This document shows positions 32,269 to 45,380 of a stretch of 64,000 nt of DNA, in pieces. Below the pieces are notes generated by a model. The model had not been told where the DNA came from. It saw only the letters and a list, made by a program, of their open reading frames with translations, and did no database searches. Both the position numbers and the translations under genes were made by a program. This DNA is from Asterias amurensis (lineage: Eukaryota; Echinodermata; Asteroidea; Forcipulatida; Asteriidae), in the NCBI RefSeq assembly GCF_032118995.1, contig NC_092665.1, positions 6,009,501 through 6,073,500 on the forward strand. The letters are read 5' to 3'. Each line of letters opens with the position of its first letter. Positions within the stretch are counted from its first letter, which is position 1.

Positions 32269-34039
32269 ATTTGTTAATTATGGAAACTAAATTTGTAGAA
32301 CCTTAGTTAAATGTTCATTCGTATTCTACTCATCAAACACACATATTTTAGTGAGTGACAAAAGCTTTATTTTGACAAAATACCACTTCCAGGTGACTTT
32401 AAACACACTGGTATTTTAGCAATAACGCTCTGAAAACAACAGTTTTGTGATCAAATTTTAGTCTTATTTGTATCCTTTTTGCGCGAAAACATCACTTTAC
32501 TTGTAATTCGTTTTTAACAAAAATGTATACACTGACTTATTTCAAACGGGAGTAACTTAGCAACGCGATACACCCAAAGCTTGGACATTAAACCAAATAA
32601 CTGCTGCTGGTGTGTTCTTTCTAGCCCCTGCATTTGAATCAAATCTTCAAATTGTCAACATCTGATTCATTTCACAATTAAACAATTATTACGTTAAAGG
32701 TCGTCAAAAACACAGTGTTAATGTTTGCATTAACGCTAGAATACAAAGCATTAGTATATTACTAGATACTTGTATTTCTACAAAGCATGTTTTTTTAAAT
32801 TTAACTATAATCCATTTAGTGTACTAGACGTTAAGATATATTGCATAGTTTTAGAAATAGTCAGGTGTCACTTGAATGTTTTAAATACATTGAAAGAATG
32901 AACATTAACGCCGTATCAATTGATTGTTTTGGTTTTTGTGTTTTGCGTATTTAGTTGATATTGAACTAAAATGATTGGTAAATACAATTTGCAAGCTGAA
33001 CTAATTTTCCTCACACTGTTTTACTCATTTTTGCCAAAACCTACAACACCTCAGCAAATAAAATTTAAGGGAAACTTTTTACCGTTTTACCTTCAAACAG
33101 TGCAAGTTTACCGTAAATCAGTCAACATTGATTTTGCGTCCTTCTACAAAAAGTACACGAACCCTAAAAACTTGTCAGTGGGAAGGATGAACAGGGAATG
33201 GGTTTAAATAACGTAGGAATGGGTGGCCCAAGCATTTTGGCCGGGATTGTAGCCCCCGTTGTCGGGGGAACAAAACTCGGCTTATTTGACTGGCGACAGA
33301 ACATGTTGTTTTCTGTTTGCTTCCGAAAAACTGCAAACAAACGAAGTGACCTGGCCCCTCCTGTCTTCCCCAGACTGGTATGGGCCGCGGTTAACGAATA
33401 GCCGGAGTGCTATGGATTTTTCCTCGGAGTATCTGATATCAATACGGTCTAAAGCAGATGGAATCAAAAGAGGGTGCTTTCAGAATTAAGAAACGACCAT
33501 GGTCACCGCTCACTGTAAAAGGATGAAACTATCTCCAAGGGACAGAAATCTCATGCCACTACAAGGGTCACGCGCAATTCTCCAGGACTAGGCGCCCGGA
33601 TGGGTTGCCGGTGTCTCAGTGAAATCAGTGCTGCCGGAGATTCTTTCCCCTGTTTGAGACACAAACATGGGCTGAGTGAGGGTGATTTAACAGAGGGCGC
33701 TACCACAAGTAGTTTGTAACAAGTTTGCCGTATAAGGGGGAGGGAATTTTGGGAGAACATAATCTCCTGACACACCTGCCTATAATGGGGAAAGAATCTC
33801 CGGGGACAGATTTCCATTAAAAACACGGGCCCAAGGCGGAATCCTGCCTTAGTTAAACAATCAAAATGACTCCAATCTCATCCAAAAGTTGTAAATAGTA
33901 AATACATTTTGTTCGCAATGTGTTCATTTAATTTGTTTTGCTCCATTGAATATTCTTGTTTCCCAAAAGCATTTGTGCGGAAGTAGACTCTGAGAAAACA
34001 AAAAATACAATTGAAAATCAGTTTAAAATTACCCTTTAA
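32269..34039. other. Gene-free stretch, copy 2
   Basis: Collinear with 6384-8156, with the same lack of recognisable genes. Confidence 0.45.
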
Positions 34040-34379
34040 GGGCAAAGGCAGGACACATTAGGAAACTTTCAAGCACTAGTCACGTCTTTCCACTTGGTGT
34101 ATCTCAACATAATCTTAAATTAACAAACCCGTGAACATTAATTTGAGCTCAATTGTCCGTCGAAGTTGCGAGAGAATAATGGGAAGACACCCCTTGTCGC
34201 ACAAGTTGTGTGCTTTCAGATGCCTTGAATTTGAGACCTCAACAATTCCAGAAAGTACTTCTTCTCAAAAACTAGTTTTCTTCAGAGAGAGCCGTTACTC
34301 ACAATGTTTTATACTATTAACATCTCTCCATTGCTCATTACCAAGTAAGGTGTTTATGCTTACAATTATTTGTTGAATT
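34040..34379. mobile_element. TTAA miniature element, divergent subfamily, copy 2
   Basis: Copy 2 counterpart of 8157-8496, nearly identical, so inserted before the duplication. Confidence 0.65.
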
Positions 34380-36587
34380 TTAAAAGGTATTAGAAAATGC
34401 TTCAAAACAACAGAATTTAGCCATTAACTTAAGGTTTGGTGTAACGTACCACAGAAAAGGTGTCTTTAAATTAAAATCCTCAGTTTGTTGAAAAAAAAAA
34501 TTGTTAAAGCTTGACTTGAGTGGTATAGTAAAACGTTCGTGTTAAAAGCAATACACAACTGGCCTTATGTTGCTTGATGTGCTTGCAAATTAGTCTGTTC
34601 TGACAAAATACATTAAAATTGACAATGTATTATTTTTTTCTGACCTTGTTTGAGGTAACAATTTAATTTAAAATTTAATAAATGTATGTTCAATGATAAC
34701 AAGCGAAACTCCCATTGGAGTTTCGAGCCAAGGGGGCAATGATGTGTGTTAGAAACAATTAGGTGACTTTTTTTGCTCGAATAAGATGAAAATGTTATGT
34801 TTATTTAAACAAAACTAACTTCGGTGTGCTAGTGTAGTCAACACATTCACTTTGCTTACCATTCGGGCACTTCAAGTCGGATGGTGGCGCATTACTTCTT
34901 CCTTTTAGTTTCTTTAAGTTTACAGATTTTAGTGATTGGTAACTGTAAATGTAATCATTCGATAAATATGTTATGGGGATTGATAAAAAGTGATCAGACA
35001 GAAACAAAATCACACTACAATTGCACGCACGTTAATCTCCCCCAGCTGATGGCTCTGTGGTGCCCGGAAGCTCAGTGGTGACCTTATCATCGTGAGACTT
35101 AGGCCGTGTCCGAATGTTTCGGCTGTGGCCGCTGGCTGCGATCGCGGCTTTGGCAGCGTCTAGCGGCCGTGGCATGACGCGGCCAACAAAAACATTCGGA
35201 CGCGGCTGTGACTTCGTGTGCGCGCCCTCAAGCGGTGAAATGAGTGTTTGCATACGTCGTACATGTGTTGTTTCGTCTGCTAATGCAAACAAACAACATG
35301 CACGATTGGACTGAGTGATGTGAACGGCGTGAATTTTAAAGTTGGGGGGGGGGCTCAATATTTCTCTATTTCTACCTCTCAAGTAGAATTTTAGTTTAAA
35401 TCTATTTGTTGAAGTATAGTGTCATGTTTTATTTAGGGATTTCAACATTGAAAAGTGAACAATTAACCCATTTCTTTTATAAACACCAAAATAAAACAAC
35501 CTTTTTAAAATAAAATTATTTTGGTTGACCCAACCATGCCCAACTGGTGTGTAATGATAATCAAGCACTGTTATACTAGATGCTTTCTGAGTCCTGCAGG
35601 AAAGAATTCACAGGCTTACTACTCGGGTGAGTTTAACCCAAGACCTCCCGCATAATTATTAGAGCAGATCTACACCAGATGTCAAGAGACCAGTTCGATA
35701 ATAATGTTTATTGACAATGGGTACAGCAAACAATTTAAAATAAATGTAATCCTACCTCAGTAATTACTTAGCCTGTGGATTTCTCCCCCCCCCCCCCCTG
35801 CAGAAATAAGAAACCCCTGACAGTGCTTTCATCAGTGTTCTAATATTCTTGCAAAACCTAGTATTACATCTATTTTAATTAAACAATATTGTAGGTCCAA
35901 TGGGTGGGTGGGGCGATTGGGTGGGAATTGATGTGGATTACTGTGGAGCACACCCCTGTCCCAGACTACCAATAATCACACAATCAACAATTAATTAAGA
36001 CACAGGAGATAAGTTTAACTTTTGAGACGTGAGGTATATTTTCACCAGCTCTGCCTTTTATAGGCCAACATAATACAAGTTTATAGAGCATTGCCCATAG
36101 TTTAACCAATTAGGAGATAACAGTGCGAGGACACGCTCTTCACTGCGCATAATGACCGGGTTGGTGGCTGGTGCTGTTAACGGTCTTCGCACTGTTATTT
36201 CCATTAGTAAATATCTTTTTAACGAAATAAACAGCTTAAGTGTCAATACGTCACGCTATGCATACGATCAGTCAGTTCAAAAATTACATTGAAAACGCGT
36301 GTGCAAAACCAAAAACAAAAACATTTCACCTAACCTTATTGACTTAAATTCGTTATCACAATCGCGAGAGTGCAATACAGAAAAATATAGTGCATCTGCG
36401 TCCCATCAGCCTGGTTGGATATGGAACGCATATAAGGAAGTGGTATATTTATCTGTATTCTACTCACGCTTTTTTGATAACTTGAAACTATCATCCGTTA
36501 ATACATCCCCTTGTGATCAGATTTTGACCAATCAGTACCTGGAAACTGTCCAAGGTATTTATTAATCAAACTAAAAGGCCAACTTAA
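34380..36587. other. Gene-free stretch, copy 2
   Basis: Collinear with 8500-10589; holds the GC-rich foldback listed separately and a C-run at 35784-35797 that is longer than in copy 1. Confidence 0.45.
35101..35207. mobile_element. GC-rich foldback miniature element
   Basis: Ends GGCCGTGTCCGAATGTTT and, in inverse, AACATTCGGACGCGGC, with arms rich in GGCCGC. Copy 1 keeps only the right arm (9153-9212). Related ends occur at 12400-12516 and 38390-38505, so this is a small dispersed family. Confidence 0.55.
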
Positions 36588-37052
36588 AGACACTGGACAC
36601 CATTGGTAATTGGTGTATTTCAACATTTGATAAAATAACAAATCTGTGAAAATTTGAGCTTAATTGGTCTTCGAAGTTGCGAGATAACTATGAAAGAAAA
36701 AACACCCTTGTCACACAAAATTGTGTGCTTTCAGATGCTTGTTTTTGAGACCTCAAAATCTAGTTCTAAGGTCTCGAAATCACATTCGTGAAAAAGTTAC
36801 ATCTTTCTCAAAAACTGAGAGAGCTGTTTCTCACAATGTTTTATACTATCACTAGCCTTGCTCAAGGCAGTCGCATCATTCACTCCGAAAAAGACGCCGT
36901 TGTAAACCCACCCGTATACACTGTGCGTGGTGCGTTTAATCACACCACACGACCCACCCGTATACAGTATCACCCTCTCCTCATTACTCGTTACCAAGTA
37001 AGGTTTTATGCTAATAATTATTTTGAGCAATAACCAATAGTGTCCACTGCCT
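36588..37052. mobile_element. TTAA miniature element with internal insert, copy 2
   Basis: Copy 2 counterpart of 10594-11058, with TTAA on both sides and the same 115-base internal insert. Confidence 0.75.
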
Positions 37053-37098
37053 TTAAAGCCGGTTTATAGTCGTTGGAAATGTTGACATCGGAAATGTT

Positions 37099-37176
37099 GA
37101 CGCATGATTCTAAAAAACACGGTTTATAGACATCATCACTATGGCATATAAACTGTGTTTTTACAATCGCTGCGTC
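37099..37176. repeat. Short hairpin, copy 2
   Basis: Same hairpin as 11105-11182, unchanged. Confidence 0.45.
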
Positions 37177-39441
37177 AAGATATTCATTGGGCGACCATCG
37201 CAAAACCGACTTCAAGGCCCTCATAACAATTCCTTTGCATCATTATAGAGAGATTAGTAAAACAATGTCACAAAATTTATTAGCATGTACAACTAGTTTG
37301 TTACTCTGTGTGAAACTGTGCCCTAGTCATAGCTGGTTTCTGAGTAGTCGAAAAACTGACTTACAGTAGAACTTAAGAATGAACTTTCCAAATTCTGTAT
37401 CTGAAGACGTAAGGACGCATCTAACCCATCCTAGGACGAGTAAGAGATAGCATAATCGTACTGCTTTGTGAAATCGGCTACTGGAGTTGTTCTGCTCCAT
37501 CCATCATCATGTCATATAATACAGATGCTTATTTTTTTTTTGGGTGGCTGTTCCTCCTGGTCTTACCATAAAGATCTTACCGGTCATCCTCGTACTCCTC
37601 CAAACACCAAAGATGACAGTACACCGGGCATGGAGAGGTCATGTCTTCATAAAAGGGCCATGATATAGGCCTACGGCTGCACGTTTCATCTTCCATCCTT
37701 CCCTAGTTGAGGGGTGTTTTAATTCCTGAAGTTAAAGTATGAAAGTAATTTTCAGTTACCACCATGACAATTGTGTTTTATTTTTACCATAGCAAATATT
37801 ACCAGTGAAACTGGAAAGCCCAACCTGCCCTTCAATCTCAGCTCACCCATGGGAGGTAAAAATAGACCTACATAGCTCACCCATCATGACCCAGTCCCAT
37901 GGTCCTACAGTTAACTAAAATATTCTAAGAGTAAGACCACTAACCACAAGCCTCCCCCACCAAAAATAAAAAATAAAATCGTTTGTCACGACTGTCTGTT
38001 CGTGATTGCAATAAACAGATGACAGGAATCCCAGGAAGATGATAATTTCGTACAAAACGAAACGAGCAACGCTAGGGTAGGTTTGGGTTGTGAGTTATTG
38101 TCAAAAACAAAAAACATAAACAAAAACATTAAATTAAATGCAGGATAAAAACACACCCGAAATAGCAATACAACACAAAAAGTGTGACATAATTATCACA
38201 GGTCGTCTTTTTCTTTATCTAAACATCACTTACACTTGAAGGTTTCACCTGTAGCAGCTTTAGCAGAAGTATGTAGTCACAGTTTCTAGTCCCATCGTAA
38301 ATAATGTAGCACTAGCACGTAGCAGCAGACGACACACCGTCCCGGCCACAAGCAAGTCACCTCCGCTTGTGGCTTGAAATCTGTGACGTCGCGGCCGCAG
38401 CCACGGCCGCAGCCAAAAGAAAAAAACATTCGGACACGGCTTCAAAATGGCGCGCACTGCCAGCGGCCGCAGCCGCAGCCGAAGTCGAAACATTCGGACA
38501 CGGCCTTACACGGTCTATTGGAGGGAAATGGTTGATCAGCCTGGGGAGCCCCATGTGACCTTGACGTCATATTTGAAATAATATTTACAAACTGGGGGGG
38601 GGGGGGGGGTCGAACACACACACTAAGCCCACAATAACATCCGAGTATTATAAATAACGCCCTCTGTTGGTCTAACAATTGTGCAGCCTTAGTTTTAACC
38701 ATGGCTTTAATCTCCTCTAATATTCGGAAAGGCGAGTGTCAAAGGTTTCCGATGATACCATGATGTACGTAGGGGGTACCGAACGACAGAACTGCGAGGA
38801 ATACAAATCAGCGATACTTCGCGCTATGCAGAAATAAAAGGGACACAAATGACGTTTAAAAGTACGTTTACTTAACAAAATCATGTTTTTTGTATAGCTT
38901 CATGACTAAAATTAAGTTATCTGAATATCGACCATGAAAATATAGGTCCTAAAGAAGTAGAACAAAAAACATTGTTACAAAACAAAAACCTCTCCACAAC
39001 GACCCCTTCCACATGTAACCGTCCATTGCACGCTAAAGCATTGCGCGAAATTTTACTCATTTTCACAGAGCGGGTCACTGGTCTCTGGCTACCACGGCGA
39101 ACAAGTATATGGACAAGGCAAGAAAACACCAGGGCTACGTTAATATAAAGATCGCAGGTTCATAAATGTCCAAGTAATTTGTTTTTGTGATTTGTTTTCA
39201 TCAAACATTAAACTAAAATGTATCCAGTCAGTTTTCATTTAGCCCTGGCGGTTTTTTTTTTTTTTTTTTAACTGTATGATTCAAAAGTGATATTACTGAA
39301 AAAAAGTCGGTCTGATTTAAGCGGTTGTAAAAAAAGTTAACAGATGTCATGTTTGGGATGTTTGTTTTACTGTTTGCAAACACTATAATCTTGGCTGTCT
39401 TTGCTACAAACTGGACAAAATACATTCATTGAATTTCTTTT
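37177..39441. other. Gene-free stretch, copy 2
   Basis: Collinear with 11183-13441. It contains G-run and T-run length differences but no recognisable gene. Confidence 0.45.
38390..38505. repeat. GC-rich GGCCGCAGCC repeat, copy 2
   Basis: Copy 2 counterpart of 12400-12516. Confidence 0.5.
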
Positions 39442-39689
39442 TCAATCTATAAACTTCCGTACGAAAGAAAATAACAGTAAAGCCAAAATGGAATTTGGTC
39501 CAGTAGAGGGCGCCCCATTGTGGCAGTTTAACCCGGAAGCATATCTGACCACGTGGGCAATGTAGCGCTGTTCATGTACCCCGTGAAAAAGATGCGATAT
39601 TGGTCCATTGGCGTAAATAGTGACGTCCTCTCCACCATGAGTCTCTGAATCAATTGGGACAAGCGCTGGATGGTGAAAATCGGCAGCCT
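39442..39689 (-). CDS. Alkaline phosphatase copy 2, exon 10 (GPI-signal C-terminus)
   Basis: Open from acceptor TTTGTGCAG to the stop, with THGGEDV and the hydrophobic SILALLLFSF tail. Confidence 0.85.
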
Positions 39690-39956
39690 CTGCACAAACA
39701 AATAATAAAACAATGTTTATCACAATACAAGTAAAATATTTGTTTACACAAGTTAATGATTAACTCTATGAAACGGCAAAGGGGCACTTTCCCTTGGCAA
39801 AATCGTGGTTGCAAAAACTTCCATGTAACTTTGCCAAGTGATATGTTTAAGATTTAAAATATTTCAAAAAGTCTGCATATACTCGGATTTAATTTTACTG
39901 AGTGGTGTACCTGAGGGGTACAAACCAATACTCAAAGTAATCAATTGGAGCTTTAC

Positions 39957-40079
39957 CTGTGTTGGTATCCGTCAGATTCCGTCTCGAACAAGTACTTTTG
40001 AAGCTGTTTAACTCCTCAATTCCTCCAGGGCCGTTTGCATATGAGAGTGTTGTAAATGGCAAACCGTCATTCATCAGAC
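39957..40079 (-). CDS. Alkaline phosphatase copy 2, exon 9
   Basis: Intact, including donor CACAG|GTAAAG, which sets the phase for exon 10. Confidence 0.8.
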
Positions 40080-40429
40080 CTTGACGTTTATGCAAAATCA
40101 TTTTGTTGTAATTAGAATTTAAATATGAATGGTTTGACAATGAATCACCATTCACTTATAGAAAACTGAGAAGCTTGCACAACTTGTTAACATTACCTAC
40201 TGGTCAGAATTCAGTCTGCATTCGGGTAACTTAACGGAGTTTACTTTTTGTTTCAAAACATAATTAAGCTGCAGTCTACAAACAATTGGATTTATCGAGA
40301 GATATCTCCCTTTGTAAAAAGGGGAAGTAAATAAATAATAATAGTTAGAAACAGTCTCTCTTTAAATTCATTGTATACTATTTTGCATAAAATTGATATT
40401 TTGAAAGATAAAGCTTTTAATTGTTCAAA

Positions 40430-41536
40430 GACACTGGCACTATTGGTAATTCTCAAAGACAAAAAAATATCAAACGTCGAAGTTGTGAGATAATAATGAG
40501 AGAAAAACACCATTGTCACACGAAGTTGTGTGCTTTTAGATGCTTGATTTCGATACATCAAACTCTAAGTCTGAGGTCTAGAAATCAAATTCGTAAAAAA
40601 ATTACTTCCTTCTCGAAAACTACGTTACAATGTTTTACACTATTAACAGCTCTCCATTACTCGTTACCAAGTAAGGTTTTATGCTAATAATTATTTTGAG
40701 TAATTACCAATAACAATAACATAACATAACAATTAATATTTATAAGGCGCTATTCCATCAAGATCATAGCGCACTAGAAAGAAATTAACTTGGAAAAAAG
40801 TTGAGTCTTAAGGACTTTACGAAAAGCAGACAGAGTATTAGATTCCCTAATGGCAGTTGGGAGATTGTTCCAAATCATGGGCCCAGCCACACTGAAAGCC
40901 TTCTGACCTAAAACTTTGTTTGCTCGGGGAACATTCAAGCGAGTGATGTCAAGTGTGGACCGGAGAAATCGTGGAGGAGTGTAATGTGGCAGTTAAATGG
41001 TAATAATGAGGTGTAGTTTTATTAAAGCATAAGAACGAGAAGAGCAATCTTAAAATGGATTCGTTCTCTAATTGGTAGCCAATGAAGTTCCCTAAGTGAT
41101 GGGGTAATAATATGTTCTCTCAAGGGTGTGGAACATATTAAACGACCTGCACTATTTTGTAGTCTTTGAACTCTGTCCAATTCATATGACGTTGCACCAA
41201 ATAAAAGGAGATTGCCATAGTCAATACGAGAGAGGACTAAAGCTCTGACAACATGATGGAGAGTATCCTTATCCAGGTACCGTTTGATTCTCATTAAGTT
41301 ACGTTTTTGAAAATTTATTCATTGGCAGAGGCTAGAAACTTGCTTGCTCATTGTCATATGCGAATCAAATTTTATTCCTAAGTTGCTGACAGAATCAGTA
41401 GGGTCAATCGATGTATCACCCATATGCAAAGATATCTTCGGCAGTTTCTTAAGGTTATGGGGAGTACCAAGCACAATGAACTCAGTTTTATTTTCATTGA
41501 GCTTAAGCTTGTTAGAAGTCATAGTGTCCACTGCCT
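40430..41536. mobile_element. TTAA miniature element interrupted by a LINE fragment, copy 2
   Basis: Counterpart of 14426-15551, with TTAA at 41537-41540 and the same split point. It has an extra internal deletion near 40625. Confidence 0.75.
40714..41520 (-). mobile_element. 5'-truncated CR1/L2-type LINE fragment, copy 2
   Basis: Counterpart of 14730-15536; the reverse transcriptase C-terminal frame is now split by small changes near 41300. Confidence 0.8.
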
Positions 41537-41565
41537 TTAAAGTTATAATTGTGGATGAAACTTAA

Positions 41566-41764
41566 CTCCTCTGCCGAGTAGGACTACCACAATCAGCTGC
41601 TCCTCCTATAGATAGTACATGGCTATGGTCGGCAGTTACAATAAATAAAGTCTCCATTTCATTGGTCATTAACATCGCCTTGGCTACAGCCTTATCCATT
41701 GCAATGGTATCATGCAGGGCGTGGTAGGCTAACCCGTCATGATGCGCATGGTCAATTCGGCCAC
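41566..41764 (-). CDS. Alkaline phosphatase copy 2, exon 8 (frameshift, donor lost)
   Basis: Encodes GGRIDHAHHDGLAYHALHD and TADHSHVLSIGG, then loses two bases (199 against 201) and the donor (GGAG|TTAAGT). Confidence 0.85.
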
Positions 41765-41867
41765 CTTGGTGTATCAATTCAAGATAGTATGATCTATTTG
41801 TGTTTGAAATATTGAAATTTGATGAAAAATCTGGTAGTGTGCCTTGTTCGTGAAGAATGTTCACGCT

Positions 41868-42309
41868 GTCACCATCTTGGTCATGTTCCCTGTTTCCATA
41901 ACAGTAATGAATTATAATATTCATTGCGCAAACATGGCACCAGCCTCAGTTTGGTTACAATGAGGTATAAAGTCAAGATGGCCACACCGTGATCAAGGTC
42001 TAAATCATGCTGTCACCATCTTGGTCATGTTCCCTGTTTCTATAACAGTAATGAATGCTAACATTCATTGAGCAAACATGGCACCAGCCTCAGTTTGGTT
42101 ACAATGGAGTGTAAAGTCAAGATGGCCACACCGTGATAAAGGTTTATAACCACGCTGTCACCATATCGGTCATGTTCCCTGTTTCCATAACAGTAATGAA
42201 TGCTAACATTCATTGCGCAAACATGGCACCACACTATTATTTCGTCCAGCCTCAGTTTTGTTACAATGAGTTTGAATGGAGTAAAATCAAGATGGCCACA
42301 CCGTGATAA
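41868..42309. repeat. About 117-bp minisatellite in phosphatase intron, copy 2
   Basis: Counterpart of 15978-16418 with a similar number of units. Confidence 0.8.
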
Positions 42310-42723
42310 AGCAACATCAAAGACGGAGTTTTTGTCAACCAAGATTTTAAAACTAGGAAAAGACATGAATACAAAGATAACAAACGTTGGCCCTAGTTTT
42401 TAAGAATTGTCGATTGCAACCAATTGGGATGTATTTTTTTTAATTACAAGTTTGCAGCATTGTCTACTTTGGTGAAAAAATCTAGTAGGTCGGTTGATGT
42501 TTTGCTATTATTCGGTCGTCCATGCCAACCTGCGTGGTTTAGTTATCAACAATGAAAATACATACAACCTGTGACTGAACAATGGCATCAAAGAGACAAT
42601 GCAAATTACTCCATAAAACGAGGTTTCAGATTGTCAATGATTTTCTTAGCCACATAAGTAAGAGGTAGGGCCTAACGACAAGCTCTTGCGAAACAGCAGC
42701 AATGACACAAAGGGCTCATGTAA

Positions 42724-42978
42724 CCTTGTCCAAGGCTCTTTACGCAAGCACCGGCCCGCTCTGAATTCACGAACTGCATAGATGCTAAACTGCACGGTAT
42801 ATAACAGTACTTAATAACGAGGCTGCAACTGGACTCGTTGTAACCTCGTTGATACATCGAAAAGCCATGCTTCGACCCCACGGTATCAAGTACTGTTATG
42901 TGTACCGTGCGGTATAGTATCTATGCAGTTCGTGAATTCAGAGCGGGTCGGTGCTAACGTGTAGAGCCTTGGACAAGG
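42724..42978. repeat. Long palindrome with about 95-bp arms, copy 2
   Basis: The left arm CCTTGTCCAAGGCTCT...CTGAATTCACGAACTGCATAG is mirrored, with scattered differences, by the right arm ending at 42978. Spacer about 60 bases. It looks like a foldback element in the phosphatase intron. Confidence 0.75.
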
Positions 42979-43050
42979 CTAGGGCTCATGAAACCAATTA
43001 ACCAACACTCTACAAAAACCAGAAACCTGTATGTTGTAATAATAACTTAC

Positions 43051-43205
43051 CCTCAACCATAAGGAAGAACCCGTCTTTTTCCTTCTGAAGTATCTCAATG
43101 GCCTTTTCTACCATCTCAGACAATGAGGGCTCACCCCCTACGTCATTCATTCGGTTACCTTCAAATTGCATGTGACTGGGCTCAAATAATTATTTAATGA
43201 CAAAC
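43051..43205 (-). CDS. Alkaline phosphatase copy 2, exon 7 (14-base insertion)
   Basis: 155 bases against 141 in copy 1; fourteen AT-rich bases lie just inside the acceptor and shift the frame. The remainder still encodes the [20 protein letters not shown] region and LMVEG. Confidence 0.8.
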
Positions 43206-43356
43206 CTGAAAGGTAAGTTAATACAACTGTCAAATAAAAGTTTCTATATTAAATCGTCCTGGTTAGTCATAAAGTTCAAACTGACGCCTTTTCACTTGTT
43301 CCGTGTATATAAATAAATTAGATAGTCAAAGGTTTCTTCCGTGGTTGACAGCTCCC

Positions 43357-43864
43357 TATTAGAGAGGTTCCGCAGAGTCACACATACTCTTACGTGAACG
43401 GATACGTCATAATACGTCATCACTTTTTGAGGTCCATGGGGATGTGACGTATAACCGTTGTACACAAGTTAGAATAGTCGCTCAAAACGGGAATCTGTCG
43501 CCGTACACTTAAGTAAGAACGATTATATTTTGTTCATGTTTTTGGAGCGGATTGTTATCTTTTAATGCACCAGGTTTTCACCATGTCTTTTAGAGGTATC
43601 ATACATGAATGTAGTTGGACATTGTTCCACCATGCTTCAAAAAAAGAGAAATGGACTAAAAAGTTAGGCGACTGATGTCAGTTTAGCCTGTGGAGTTTTT
43701 ATGTACTGTACATTTGGTTAATAGCGCCCTCTTGAGCCTCAAGTTGAGGGTATTCGTTAGAATTTTGCGAAACAAAACTACACAGCTCACTTGACGCGAA
43801 CGCGTACGGTTCGATATCTGTATGCGTATTCGTATCCGCGACTCTGCGAAACCTCTCTAATAAG
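43357..43864. mobile_element. TATTAGAGAGGTT miniature element, copy 2 only
   Basis: Inverted ends TATTAGAGAGGTTCCGCAGAG and, mirrored, CTCTGCGAAACCTCTCTAATA, about 0.5 kb apart, with ACG-rich subterminal repeats. The corresponding part of copy 1 (17290-17610) is unrelated. Confidence 0.65.
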
Positions 43865-44247
43865 ACGGACACAGATTGTACGTAATATTGTGATATAAAA
43901 AAAAAAAAATAAAAAAAAATGTATACAAAAAAGTAATGTAATGGGGTAAAACCAAATTAGGTTTGCTGGAATATAAAACTTAACTCTCATTATACGGCAA
44001 TTATGGTAACCTACGTCTATGTCAGCGCAGTTTGTAATGACGACGTGCGGCATCTAGCCTAAAGCCCGTGCCAATAAGTGACACAACCCCACATCATGTA
44101 CGTACATGTACAATTAGCTCAGTATAGATGCGGCGCAAGGGTTGTATGCAAAATCATGTTCCAAACGACATATCTTGGTCACATTGGCTGTGCCATACAG
44201 ACGATAGATTGTACTTTTTCAAATTGGCACATGAAGCAACAACTCAC

Positions 44248-44346
44248 CTAAAAGATTGTCAGTTTCAAGTGGATTGACGTCTTTAAATTGTTTCAAATTC
44301 CACACGTACTTGCTGTTTGTCTTGTCTTTACCCGCTTGCCATTCGT
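44248..44346 (-). CDS. Alkaline phosphatase copy 2, exon 6
   Basis: Open and canonical at both splice sites; differs from copy 1 by a few replacements. Confidence 0.8.
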
Positions 44347-44512
44347 CTTAAACAAAACATAATATTGTAAAACATTTAGTGAAATAAATCCTTTACTTGA
44401 TTGTTAAGAGCTTCATGTGACCGAAAGAACAGAAAAAAAGAAATGAAAATAAGACGTATAGATTCATTACCATTAAATAAGTTCATCTGGATCGCGGAAG
44501 AATATTAAATTA

Positions 44513-44664
44513 AAAATTCGTTTTTACAAATCCAAAATTATGTATGATATACTTACATATAATTTACAAAGCTCCTAGCTTAGGAGTGAAACGTAACTAA
44601 TAGTACTAAATTATATGTAAAGTATACAACATACATAATTTTGGATTTGTAAAAACGAATCTTT
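44513..44664. repeat. Foldback repeat in phosphatase intron, copy 2
   Basis: Counterpart of 18593-18753 with the same arms. Confidence 0.65.
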
Positions 44665-44772
44665 TATTTCAGATTCATTACCACTTTATATTCAAGTACA
44701 TTCCTCCTATCTTCTATAACTACGCACCATGCTGTCTCTATGGTAATGTCAGCGCCTTGCGGCTCATGGACA

Positions 44773-45040
44773 GTTATCGATTCACCATTATCGACTTACC
44801 AATATTGATTTACCATTGTCGTTTCAAGATTTTTTTTTCCCATTATCGATTCTCCATTTTTGATTCACAGTTATCTTTTTACGACTATCGGTTCACCATT
44901 ATTGATTCACAAATATTATCGATTCACCAACATCGAATAGTCGTTATTGATTTACAAATATCGATTCACCAATATCGACTAATAATTATCGACCAACCAT
45001 TTTTGATTCACCATTATCAATTCAGCATTATTGATTTCAG
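44773..45040. repeat. TTATCGATTCACCA minisatellite, copy 2
   Basis: Counterpart of 18858-19140, a unit shorter. Confidence 0.8.
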
Positions 45041-45142
45041 TAGCTCGGTTTCTATGGAATCTGGATGGGATCAGAAGATGTTAAAGCAAAATGGTGCAAT
45101 AGTCATTAATAATTGGGTTTAAGTTTTATCAGGTTTACATAC

Positions 45143-45254
45143 CGATGAGATTTCGTCAATCATTACTAGATCCAGCTTTAGAAGAGTCTTTAGGATACTC
45201 TGGGTCGGCAGCTTCTCTCGGTAACATTTTCATCCTTCCCCCACCCATTATAAT
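45143..45254 (-). CDS. Alkaline phosphatase copy 2, exon 5 (stop codon)
   Basis: Encodes IIMGGGRMKMLPREAADPEY then a TGA at 45156-45158 where copy 1 has GGA. Confidence 0.8.
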
Positions 45255-45380
45255 CTGGCATAGATTAATGAAGAAGTATAGTATAAAAATGACCGCACCA
45301 AAAGTTGGTGGTACATTCGAGTTCATTTTTTTGGTCGGCATACAGCAATGAATAGCAGGAAGGGTATTCTAGGAAGCTGC

